The notes beneath the pieces were generated by a model that saw only the letters and a program-made list of their open reading frames with translations, searched no databases and was not told the DNA's origin. From assembly GCA_016712415.1 (NCBI GenBank), contig JADJRC010000032.1, positions 1 through 35,157 of the forward strand: DNA of 35,157 nt. The letters are read 5' to 3'. Below are positions 15,565-22,871 of the stretch, one piece after another; the stretch's first letter is position 1; each line of letters opens with the position of its first letter. This DNA is from Lewinellaceae bacterium (lineage in GTDB: Bacteria; Bacteroidota; Bacteroidia; Chitinophagales; Saprospiraceae). A program made the translations under genes and the position numbers.

Positions 15565-16296
15565 TCATTCACCCCTAGGCATGGCTGCCTTATCGCACAT
15601 ACAGGTGACGTTGGGGTGCAGCCACAAAAAGGAGGCGGGCAGGTGTGTACTGATCCTGCCGGTCATAAACCGCTCCATGATTGCCCTTTTGTGGGCGCCG
15701 CTGACCAGCAGCAATATCTTTTTCGACTGGAGGATATCGCGGACTCCCAGGGTAATTCCATATTCCGGCTTGAACGACGCTTCCGCAACCATCGTATGGC
15801 CGCGACTCTCTTCCGTGAGCCGGATGGTGTGAATGCCGGCCTGCAGGTCGCCGCCGGGTTCGTTGAAGCCGAGGTGGCCGTTGGTCCCGATACCCAATAC
15901 GCACAATTCGACGGGTCCGTGTGAACGGAGATACGCTTCGGCCCGGCCGATCTCCTCTGCTTCCTGTTTGTAGTCGCCCCTGAACAAAAAGCAATCCTTC
16001 AGGTCAAGCGGACCGATCAGCTGGTTGTTGATCTGCAATGCGCTGCTGAAGCGACTTTCCTGTGGCAGCCCAACCCATTCATCAAGGGTCATCACTTTTA
16101 TGGGGCTCCGCCATTTTGATCCGGCAATGCGCCCGGCCAGGTACCCGTATGCCTGTGCGGGCGAATTGCCCGAAGCAGCGCAGAGCAGCATTCCGGGATT
16201 GTCGAGCACGCACTGGAACATAAAGTTGGCGGCAGCCATGCTCATCTGCTCGTGGTCGTCGAATATTTGGAATGTGATATCGGATTGTTGTGCCAT
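15565..16296 (-). CDS. NagB-like glucosamine-6-phosphate deaminase / 6-phosphogluconolactonase family protein
   Basis: The 243-residue protein shows the NagB/SugE pattern: LCAASGNSPAQAYGYLA (phosphate loop, usually ..SGxTP), VMTLDEWVGLPQES (general-base region, E. coli has MDEYVGLP), and GIGTNGHLGFNEPGGDL (catalytic D/N-G-H signature). It would convert glucosamine-6-phosphate to fructose-6-phosphate and ammonia, feeding glycolysis from a ROK-phosphorylated amino sugar. A galactosamine-6-phosphate isomerase or lactonase activity cannot be excluded. ATG 16296 fits the family; the frame extends 12 codons upstream without similarity. The start lies directly behind the stop of the 63-residue ORF at 16298. 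Confidence 0.85.
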   Translation of the reverse strand: MAQQSDITFQIFDDHEQMSMAAANFMFQCVLDNPGMLLCAASGNSPAQAYGYLAGRIAGSKWRSPIKVMTLDEWVGLPQESRFSSALQINNQLIGPLDLKDCFLFRGDYKQEAEEIGRAEAYLRSHGPVELCVLGIGTNGHLGFNEPGGDLQAGIHTIRLTEESRGHTMVAEASFKPEYGITLGVRDILQSKKILLLVSGAHKRAIMERFMTGRISTHLPASFLWLHPNVTCMCDKAAMPRGE

Positions 16297-16297
16297 A

Positions 16298-16489
16298 TTA
16301 TTTGTTTTCCCTGATTTTTCGCATCCGGGCATTCAGGGAAGGTACGTCTTCTTTTTCCAATTCCAGGAAAACGAGTTTGAGTTGTCGCGACAGGTCGGGC
16401 TGATCTCCAACGCCGGCGACAACCGCGTTGCTGTTGCCGATCGACCGAAAGTCGCCTCCGGAGGAAAGCAGTTGCTCGAATTTTGACAC
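16298..16489 (-). CDS. Small hypothetical protein upstream of nagB-like gene
   Basis: This 63-residue ORF starts at GTG 16489. It is squeezed between the GIY-YIG-like gene (17 bp upstream) and the NagB-like gene (start 2 bp after its stop), which supports a real operon member. The sequence (KFEQLLSSGGDFRSIGNSNA and LKLVFLELEKEDVPSLNARM) is helical with no membrane or catalytic motif. It could be the first helices of a truncated HEAT-like protein. I do not recognise it. Confidence 0.5.
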   Translation of the reverse strand: MSKFEQLLSSGGDFRSIGNSNAVVAGVGDQPDLSRQLKLVFLELEKEDVPSLNARMRKIRENK

Positions 16490-16505
16490 TTTTTTCAGCG
16501 TTTAC

Positions 16506-16869
16506 CTACCGCAGGGGGGCCTTGCTATGGTACCCCTGCTCGCCGTAGGGTTGCAGTTCTTCCTTATACATGGCCTCCAGCACCTTGAGTTCTTTGGCGT
16601 AGTCTGTGGCATCGCCCTCTTTTTGTTCCAGCACCGAAAGGATTTCATAGCGGAAGTTTTCTTCGCCGAAGGTGTTCCAGTCCTGCTGGAGCGCGGTGTT
16701 CGGGTGGCTTCCAAAGCCCAGTTGAGCGCGGTGCCGGTTCCAGATGGCGTCAAGGTTGTTGCTGCTGTCGACGAATATTTTGCCGTTGACCGTATTCCTG
16801 ATCTGGAACACGCCCATGGGAAACTTCATTTGTTTGTAGGCCTCTTTAAGTTCTTTTTTGTGTTTTCAT
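16506..16869 (-). CDS. GIY-YIG nuclease-family protein
   Basis: The clean frame (ATG 16829) gives 107 residues with the GIY-YIG layout: GVFQIRNTVNGKIFVDSS (first two strands), NRHRAQLGFGSHPN (Arg of the active site and conserved His), LQQDWNTFGEENFRYEIL (conserved E in NF.YEIL) and the end LQPYGEQGYHSKAP. Upstream in the same frame KKELKEAYKQ precedes the M, and an ATG at 16869 followed by an A-run would join with one base change; I think 16869 is the real start, with an indel in the A-rich stretch near 16853-16865. Both signature tyrosines (GIY, YIG) are Phe here and the Gly of YIG is Asp, so nuclease activity is doubtful. It leads the operon with the 63-residue ORF and NagB. Confidence 0.75.
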
Positions 16870-16885
16870 GGATGCTGGTATTGTA

Positions 16886-17059
16886 CCCCGGAACGGTGTT
16901 CCGGAAAGATTTTATGCCTCCCGGAACGCCGTTCCGGGTTACTTGCCGGGTTCCCGGAACGCCGTTCCGGGTTACTTTGCCGGGTTCCCGAGTTCCGGGT
17001 CGGTGACCGGGTCCCGGAACGCCGTCCGGGTTCTCGGGTTCCCGGAACGCCGTTCCGGG
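16886..17059. repeat. Cluster of palindromic CCCGGAACGCCGTTCCGGG repeats
   Basis: The 19-bp palindrome occurs at 16920-16938, 16953-16971 and 17041-17059, with a one-base-shorter copy at 17013-17030 and a diverged copy at 16887-16904. Spacers repeat too (GTTACTTGCCGGGTTC type). Each unit can fold into a hairpin. The cluster lies at the 3' end of the GNAT gene and supplies its last codons. Confidence 0.75.
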
Positions 17060-17562
17060 TTACTTCGCCGGATGGCGTATATCAGTTCGTCGAGATATTC
17101 GCCGTTTTTGAACAGCGTTTTTTCAAAACGGCCTTCCAGCACAAAACCCGCTTTTTCAAGCGCTTTTTGGGAACCGGTATTGGCGCCGAAGGGTCTTGCA
17201 AATATGCGATCGATATCCCAGGTTTTAAACCCGTAATCGACCATTTGCCTTATTGCCCTTGATATAATGCCTTTCCCCCAGTGGGGCTGGGCCAGCCAGT
17301 AACCCAGTTCTGCGTTTTTGCAGTAAATATCCGTCTGCGGATGCAGGCCGATACCGCCTGCTGCCTTGCCGCCGACTTCAATAGCCATGATTCGATACGG
17401 CGTTTCGCTTGTTGCAAACGCGATAAACTGCCTGCCCTTTTCCGGTGTGTAAGGGAATGGAAACTGATCCGTCATGTTTTTGGCGATCTCGATATTATTG
17501 GCCGCTTCGACCAGGTCGTCGAGGTCGCCGGGGGTCCAGGGCCGAATTTTGAAATCCACCAT
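16972..17562 (-). CDS. GNAT-family N-acetyltransferase (RimJ/RimL type)
   Basis: The first 160 or so residues form a GNAT domain: KIRPWTPGDLDDLVEAANNI, GGIGLHPQTDIYCKNAELGY, the acetyl-CoA loop WLAQPHWGKGIISRAI (Q/R-x-x-G-x-G/A region), FGANTGSQKALEKAGFVLEG (signature of RimJ/RimL-type enzymes) and EYLDELIYAIRR, where homologous proteins usually end. It transfers acetyl from acetyl-CoA to an amino group of an unknown substrate. The last 29 or so residues (from SNPERRSG) are translated from the palindromic repeats and have no family counterpart. They look like an extension caused by repeat insertion over the old stop. Confidence 0.85.
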   Translation of the reverse strand: MVDFKIRPWTPGDLDDLVEAANNIEIAKNMTDQFPFPYTPEKGRQFIAFATSETPYRIMAIEVGGKAAGGIGLHPQTDIYCKNAELGYWLAQPHWGKGIISRAIRQMVDYGFKTWDIDRIFARPFGANTGSQKALEKAGFVLEGRFEKTLFKNGEYLDELIYAIRRSNPERRSGNPRTRTAFRDPVTDPELGNPAK

Positions 17563-17651
17563 TGATATATCCGTTTTATTCGTGTCGTTTTATCCAGTCG
17601 TCGAGCAGGGAAACGCACCGGAACTTCGCTTTTTTGTACGCACTGGGCTCG

Positions 17652-18641
17652 TTAAATGCCGCGCACCTGCCGCACTGCGGGAAGATAATCGACGCCCATA
17701 TCCTGAAATTTTTCTACGCTCCCCAGCATGCGCTCCACATCCCAAACAAACTGATCGGCGTAAAAGTGCGATTCATGCGAAGCATTTTGGATGGTTTTTC
17801 TGATCCAGCCCGCTACATGCAAAACACCCGTATTGACGGGCTTGACAAGCAGTTGTTTATCGTCCACTTCATTGGAAGCCAGAAAAGTGAACGCCTCCAG
17901 CGATGCGTTGCCTTCAAGCATTTTCACCAGTTCCTGCTGCCACCCGGGGTTCGACTTTATTTTGGCCAGCGCTTTTTCCCGCACTTCGGGGTGGTGGTTG
18001 CGGTCGGTAAACACCAGGATATTGGTAAAATCCTGCATCGGATTGCAGGCAGCGATCTGTTTCAGGTGGTTCTGCTGATACCGGGCCTCATCGTCCTGCA
18101 TCTGTTGTATCCGGCGTTCGGCGTTTTGGCCGGATTCGCTTAACCATCCGCCGATTGCGCTGATAATGCCCAGAACACTGAGGGAAAAAATGCCGATCAG
18201 CGGCAGTTTGTACGCCAGGGTATTTACCGGGGTGCGCAGTCCGTCGTTGAGCAGGATGGCGCCGACGGCGATCAGCACGAGGGGAAACAGTGCCGGCACA
18301 AACCCGGAATAGATACGCATGAGAAAGGGCGCCGGTCCGTTTTCGTATTTAAACAGTCCGCTCAGCGCATTGACGATCACGATGCCCAGCAAGCCGAATA
18401 CAAGCAGGGCATACCGGGAAGTCTTATCCGCAGCGACCCATTCCAGGCCGCCTTTCCAGGCAATGATGCCTGTTGTCAGGCCCATAAAGGCCAAAAATGC
18501 GAGGTTCAACAGGATCACGCCAATGGGATAACCCATGGCCGCGTCTCCGCTCTGCGGTGGTTTTGCGCCGTAAATGCTCGATAGCATGACGAGGTAGATC
18601 AGGGTGGAAAGGGCGAGGAAAATATTGCCGAGGGTGGTCAT
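17652..18641 (-). CDS. Hypothetical polytopic membrane protein
   Basis: I do not recognise this 329-residue protein. It has hydrophobic helices at about residues 3-23, 37-62, 78-97, 112-131 and 142-167 in its first half. A soluble C-terminal half rich in charged helices follows (EKALAKIKSNPGWQQELVKM, and FTFLASNEVDDKQLLV). The second half could hold HEAT-like helical pairs, but this is not certain. No catalytic motif is seen. It stands alone, with 131 bp to the upstream thioredoxin gene. Confidence 0.7.
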   Translation of the reverse strand: MTTLGNIFLALSTLIYLVMLSSIYGAKPPQSGDAAMGYPIGVILLNLAFLAFMGLTTGIIAWKGGLEWVAADKTSRYALLVFGLLGIVIVNALSGLFKYENGPAPFLMRIYSGFVPALFPLVLIAVGAILLNDGLRTPVNTLAYKLPLIGIFSLSVLGIISAIGGWLSESGQNAERRIQQMQDDEARYQQNHLKQIAACNPMQDFTNILVFTDRNHHPEVREKALAKIKSNPGWQQELVKMLEGNASLEAFTFLASNEVDDKQLLVKPVNTGVLHVAGWIRKTIQNASHESHFYADQFVWDVERMLGSVEKFQDMGVDYLPAVRQVRGI

Positions 18642-18772
18642 GGTGCCGGGCGCCGGGTTTGTTTTAGAAGAATGTAAGATTAAGGCTCCGCAGCGAAATC
18701 GCTACAAACCAATACCAAATCCGGGGAATTACCAACAGGCCCGGCAAAATATTCGATCGACCCTGTCTGTTT

Positions 18773-19249
18773 TCACTTATTGCCCGCCGCCCGCCTGCCG
18801 GCCTTGCGCAATTGCGCCGCCGAAGCAAGCCCGACGATCCGTTTCTTTTCTACTCCGCGGGCGTCGAGAAAAACAAGCGTCGGGTACGCTTTGATTCCGA
18901 AGTTTTGGGCTTGTTCGATGCCTTCTCCCTTTTCTGCATTGATTTTAAGGTTAAGAAACGCCCCGTTGAAATACGACGCCAATTCGGCATCGATAAAGAC
19001 ATCGCGGTCCATCGTCCGGCAGGGACCGCACCAATCGGTGTAGAAATCGATAAATACCGGTCGGCCGGCGAGCACGGCGCTGTCGAGATGGCCGGCAAAG
19101 TCGCTTTTGAGAAAGTTAACTGCCTTGTCCCCCGCCGGGTTCGCTTTTTTCCAGGGCGGCGACACCGCAACACGGTACCCGCAAGAGCAGGCCACCGAAA
19201 GGAGCAGGTATACAAAGATTTTTTTTGAGATGTTCGGCATAGCGTTCAT
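18773..19249 (-). CDS. Thioredoxin-fold lipoprotein
   Basis: The 158-residue protein begins with a signal sequence (KIFVYLLLSVACSCGY) whose Cys suits a lipobox, so it is probably lipid-anchored in the envelope. The thioredoxin core is FIDFYTDWCGPCRTMDRDVF with the redox pair CGPC, then FLNLKINAEKGEGIEQAQNF, GIKAYPTLVFLD (cis-Pro) and GLASAAQL. It resembles DsbD-gamma/thioredoxin_7-like proteins that reduce periplasmic partners. Start could be Met1 or Met4. It follows the GH3 gene by 53 bp on the same strand and may share its transcript. Confidence 0.85.
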   Translation of the reverse strand: MNAMPNISKKIFVYLLLSVACSCGYRVAVSPPWKKANPAGDKAVNFLKSDFAGHLDSAVLAGRPVFIDFYTDWCGPCRTMDRDVFIDAELASYFNGAFLNLKINAEKGEGIEQAQNFGIKAYPTLVFLDARGVEKKRIVGLASAAQLRKAGRRAAGNK

Positions 19250-19302
19250 TCAGATATCCCGGCTACACAAGCCTGTGTTTTTCATGGCGAAGGCCGGTAC
19301 CA

Positions 19303-21570
19303 TCACCGCACCAACTCAAATTCCACTTCCTTGACATCCCTCGAATTGCCGCCTACAAATACCTTGAACTTGCCGGGATCGGCTTTGAATTTCAGCTCGT
19401 TGTTCCAGTACGACAGGTCATGTTCCGTCAGTTTGAATGTCACGGTCCGGCTTTCGGCGGGATTGAGTTTGATTTTTTCAAAACCTTTCAACTCCTTCAC
19501 CGGCCGGGCAATATCGGCGGAGAGATCGTGGATGTACAGTTGGACGACCTCTTCGCCGGCCACGCTGCCTGTATTGGTGACGTTGACGGATACTTCCACC
19601 GTTTCGCCCACCTTGGCCTGTGCTTTACTCACGCGCAGGTTGGAATACGAGAAAGCGGTATAACTCAGTCCGTAGCCGAATGGGAAGGCGGGATCGGCCG
19701 GTGAATCGAGGTAACCGCTCGTCCACATCTGGCCCTGTTGGGTCTGCGGACGGCCCGTGTTGAGGTGGTTGTAATACAGCGGCACCTGTCCGACATTGCG
19801 CGGAAAGGTGACGGGCAGTTTACCGGAGGGGTTCACCGCACCGGTAATGACGTCGGCCAGGGCATTGCCGGTTTCGAAGCCGGGCTGCCAGGCCACGAGG
19901 ATACCCTGCACATTATCATAAGCCCAGGGGAACACGAGGGGCCGGCTGTTGAACAGCACCATGACGGTCGGTTTGTTGCCGCGGGCTGCGATGCGCAGGA
20001 TGGTTTCCTGGCTGCCCCTCAGGGTAAGATCGCTCACAGAGCGGCTTTCGCCGCAGTCGATGCCGCGCTCACCCAGGCACACGATCGTCAGGTCAGACGA
20101 GGTGGTGGCTTTCATGGCTACCGACAGGTCTTTTTCGTTGCAGGCGGCGTCGAGGCATATTTCGGTGATCGTCACTTCAAAACCCATTTCTTCCAGTTTG
20201 GATTTGAGCGTCATGGCGGGGGTGACCACCTTGGTCGTGTCATACTCCTCTACGCTGCCGAGACCCAGCGTCCAGAAACTCATGTAGTCTTTATGGCTGC
20301 GGCTGTCGGCATAGGGGCCGACGATGGTAATTTTTTTGAAGGGACTGGAAGGAGTCAGCGGCAGTATTCCGCCGTCGTTTTTGAGCAGTACCATACTTTT
20401 TGCTGCGGCTTCGCGTGCGGCAAGGCGATACTCGGGTTTTTCGAGGGTGGCATCGCGGTGTTTCTGATTGAGGTAGCGGAAGGGATCGTCGAAGAGGCCG
20501 AGCATGAATTTCAGGCGCAACACGCGGCGCACGGCCTCGTCGATCTGTGCCTGGGTCACACGCCCTGCTTCCAGCGCCTTTTGCAATCCGCTCTGGAAGG
20601 TGCCGCCGACCATATCCATATCGCTGCCTGCAGAGAGGCACTTGGCAGAGGCATCTACGGCATCGGTAGCAGCGCCGTGAATGATCGTTTCGCCAAACGA
20701 GTTCCAGTCGCTCACTACCATTCCTTTCCAGCCCCATTCGCCGCGCAGGATATCGGTCACCAGGTGTTTGTTCATACTGGCCGGCACCCCGTTGAGCGTG
20801 TTGAAAGCATTCATGAAGGTCGCGCTGCCTGCTTTGGCAGCGGCCTCGAAGGGTGGCAGCACCATTTCGCGCAGTCGTTGTTCGCTCATATCGACCGTGT
20901 TGTAGTCGCGCCCACCTTCTGTGAATCCATAGGCCGCATAATGCTTTACACAGGCGGCAAGGGTGTTGTTTTTGCCCAGGTCGTCGCCCTGAAAGCCGCG
21001 CACGCGGGCTTCTGCAACACGGCTGCCGAGGTAAGGGTCTTCACCTGCGCCTTCCATGATACGGCCCCAGCGGGGGTCGTGCGTTACGTCGACCATGGGC
21101 GCAAAGGTCCAGTTCTGCCCATCGGCGGCGGCTTCTTCGGCGGCAATGCGTTCGATGTTCTGAATAAGGGTCATATCCCAACTGGCGGCCTGGGCAAGCG
21201 GGATGGGGAATATCGTTTTATAGCCGTGGATAACGTCAAACCCGAAGATAAGGGGTATTCCGAGGCGGGTACCCACCGCGGCGCGCTGCATCACGATCTT
21301 GTTGTTGAAATTGGTATGGCTCAGTACGCTCCCGACCTTGCCCGCCTTGATCTGGCTGAACAAATCATCCTTGGCCACATCGGTCCCGGTGCTGATGTCG
21401 CCGGGCAACTGGTTCAACTGGCCGATCTTTTCGTCGAGGGTCATTTTGGCAAGCAATTCGTCCACACGCCGGTCAATATCCTTGACGGAAGTTTTCTGCG
21501 AAAAAAGCGCGGTAGTTGAGGACAGCATAACAGCACAAAGCAGCAGAGGTAACAGCTGTATTTTTTTCAT
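19303..21570 (-). CDS. bglX: Glycoside hydrolase family 3 beta-glucosidase
   Basis: The 755-residue protein starts with a signal peptide (KIQLLPLLLCAVMLSSTTAL). The GH3 N-terminal barrel contains FGFDVIHGYKTIFPIPLA, DPRWGRIMEGAGEDPYLG, the substrate-binding KH pair at 209-210 (ACVKHYAAYG) and the nucleophile Asp 288 in GMVVSDWNSFGE. The C-terminal alpha/beta sandwich has KSMVLLKNDGGILPL, IVCLGERGIDCGESRSVSDL, and a fibronectin-III-like domain follows (VSVNVTNTGSVAGEEVVQLY). This is the BglX type that removes beta-linked glucose from oligosaccharides in the periplasm. Length and domain order are normal. A consensus Bacteroidota promoter precedes it. Confidence 0.95.
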   Translation of the reverse strand: MKKIQLLPLLLCAVMLSSTTALFSQKTSVKDIDRRVDELLAKMTLDEKIGQLNQLPGDISTGTDVAKDDLFSQIKAGKVGSVLSHTNFNNKIVMQRAAVGTRLGIPLIFGFDVIHGYKTIFPIPLAQAASWDMTLIQNIERIAAEEAAADGQNWTFAPMVDVTHDPRWGRIMEGAGEDPYLGSRVAEARVRGFQGDDLGKNNTLAACVKHYAAYGFTEGGRDYNTVDMSEQRLREMVLPPFEAAAKAGSATFMNAFNTLNGVPASMNKHLVTDILRGEWGWKGMVVSDWNSFGETIIHGAATDAVDASAKCLSAGSDMDMVGGTFQSGLQKALEAGRVTQAQIDEAVRRVLRLKFMLGLFDDPFRYLNQKHRDATLEKPEYRLAAREAAAKSMVLLKNDGGILPLTPSSPFKKITIVGPYADSRSHKDYMSFWTLGLGSVEEYDTTKVVTPAMTLKSKLEEMGFEVTITEICLDAACNEKDLSVAMKATTSSDLTIVCLGERGIDCGESRSVSDLTLRGSQETILRIAARGNKPTVMVLFNSRPLVFPWAYDNVQGILVAWQPGFETGNALADVITGAVNPSGKLPVTFPRNVGQVPLYYNHLNTGRPQTQQGQMWTSGYLDSPADPAFPFGYGLSYTAFSYSNLRVSKAQAKVGETVEVSVNVTNTGSVAGEEVVQLYIHDLSADIARPVKELKGFEKIKLNPAESRTVTFKLTEHDLSYWNNELKFKADPGKFKVFVGGNSRDVKEVEFELVR

Positions 21571-21586
21571 GAAATATTTTTTTGGG

Positions 21587-21616
21587 CAAATTTAGTCGAC
21601 GCTGCCGGGATAGCAA
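21587..21616 (-). promoter_or_regulatory. Bacteroidota promoter of the GH3 gene
   Basis: On the minus strand TTG (plus 21614-21616), a 19-bp spacer, then TAAATTTG (plus 21587-21594), a full match to the -33/-7 consensus. The ATG is 16 bp downstream of the -7 box, so the leader would be very short. Confidence 0.7.
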
Positions 21617-21715
21617 GCACCTGGCCGCTGAACTTGCAGTTTAAATGCCGCATAGATGATCTAAGAAAGAAAAGCGCTGCTTGCCGGCAGGCACAGGCCG
21701 AACGAGCGCCTCTGC

Positions 21716-21940
21716 TTATTGAGGAAACATCTGCGACATGGCGTAGGCAAAAACGGCAAAGGCGATGCTGCCGATCAGGATACCGAGGGCCAGGGCGCGG
21801 TCGTCGCCGGTTTTAAGCATGAAAGCGCCTGCGATGATGCCGCCGAGCGAGAGTAAATAATAGGGAATGAGGTATTGCAATCCACCAAAAACGGCGAAGA
21901 CAATAACGGCACGAAGCAGGGTGGGTACAAATAATTTCAT
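21716..21940 (-). CDS. Small two- or three-helix membrane protein
   Basis: The 74-residue protein has hydrophobic segments at 9-28 (LLRAVIVFAVFGGLQYLIPY), 30-42 and 50-70 (LALGILIGSIAFAVFAYAMS), with TGDDRA between the last two. No family is recognised. It lies alone between the GH3 promoter region and a palindromic repeat. Coding is supported by a normal membrane-protein composition. Confidence 0.55.
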   Translation of the reverse strand: MKLFVPTLLRAVIVFAVFGGLQYLIPYYLLSLGGIIAGAFMLKTGDDRALALGILIGSIAFAVFAYAMSQMFPQ

Positions 21941-22018
21941 TGCTGCATTGTTTGTCGGACGGCGAAATTCCGACAGCGGCGGCGGATTTCCAAGCTGGTT
22001 GGAAATAAGTTCGCAATG

Positions 22019-22096
22019 TCAACCGTACGACGGATTTCAAATCCGTCGATGTCTACGTGTTACGTCAACGGATTTGGAAATCCGTCGTACGGTTGA
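22019..22096. repeat. Nested palindromic element
   Basis: TCAACCGTACGACGGATTT (22019-22037) is repeated exactly in inverted orientation at 22078-22096. Inside lie two more hairpins (GACGGATTT/AAATCCGTC around one C, and ACGGATTT/AAATCCGT around GG). The core resembles the palindrome at 3268-3287. It sits 8 bp downstream of the response-regulator stop. Confidence 0.7.
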
Positions 22097-22104
22097 TGTG
22101 CTTT

Positions 22105-22871
22105 TCAAACCTGTTCCCCGACCAGCCATTTCTTAAACTCTGCCGAGCGTTCGGTGCTGACGATGGTTTCCAGGTCGATGGATGGGTCGAGTTCTACCTT
22201 TACCCGGCTTTTGGAATAGGGATGCATTTCCTTGATTGCGTTTACATTGACAATAAACTGCCGGTTGATGCGGAAAAAGACACTCGTATCGAGCATGCCC
22301 TCCAGTTTGTCCAGGGGGTAGTCGACGGGGTAGCGCTTGCCGGTGCTGCGGGTGACGAGAAAAGTGATCTTGTCTTTGGTATAAAAGTACGCGGCATCCG
22401 ACATTTCGACCAGTTTGATGCTGTTGCTGAACCGGATGAGCATCCGGCGCAAAAGTTGTTGCCCTCCTGGCGGCGCAGGGTTTCGAGCAGTCCGCTGTAA
22501 TCGGGCGTGGTGTGGGCAAACACCTTTTTGTATTTATCGATAGCAGCTGCCAGTTCGTTGGTTTTGATGGGTTTGAGCAGGTAATCCACTGCATTTACCT
22601 TGAATGCCTGCAGGGCGTATTCGTCGTAAGCGGTGGTGAAAATAATCGGACAGGTGATATTGATATGCTCAAAAATCTCAAAACTCGCTCCGTCGGCCAG
22701 GTGAATATCGAGCAGGATCAGATCGGGCTGCGGGTTGCCTTTCAACCAAAGCACGGATGCTTCCACACTGTCGAGGCGCTGCACTACTTCTGCTTCCGGC
22801 TCCACTTCGGAAAGCAGTTTTTCCAGGCGGCGCGCAGCGGCGTTTTCGTCTTCAATGATCAAAACTTTCAT
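22105..22871 (-). CDS. LytTR-family response regulator (one frameshift)
   Basis: The receiver domain reads MKVLIIEDENAAARRLEKLL (acidic pair ED), LILLDIHLADG with the phospho-acceptor Asp, FTTAYDEYALQAF (T/Y switch) and DYLLKPI (conserved Lys). After a linker the LytTR DNA-binding domain follows: LVEMSDAAYFYTKDKITFLV, YPLDKLEGML, FFRINRQFIVNVNAIKEM. The receiver is open from 22871, and the LytTR part is in another frame up to the stop at 22105; the switch lies near 22455, where one base is missing or extra. Total about 255 residues, the usual size. Its start overlaps the kinase stop by 20 bp, so it is the kinase's partner. Confidence 0.88.

Noticed and set aside
19738..21519. Long plus-strand open frame of 593 codons
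   Set aside because: It lies fully opposite the GH3 gene, whose catalytic motifs are clear; it is an antisense frame kept open by high-GC codon use.
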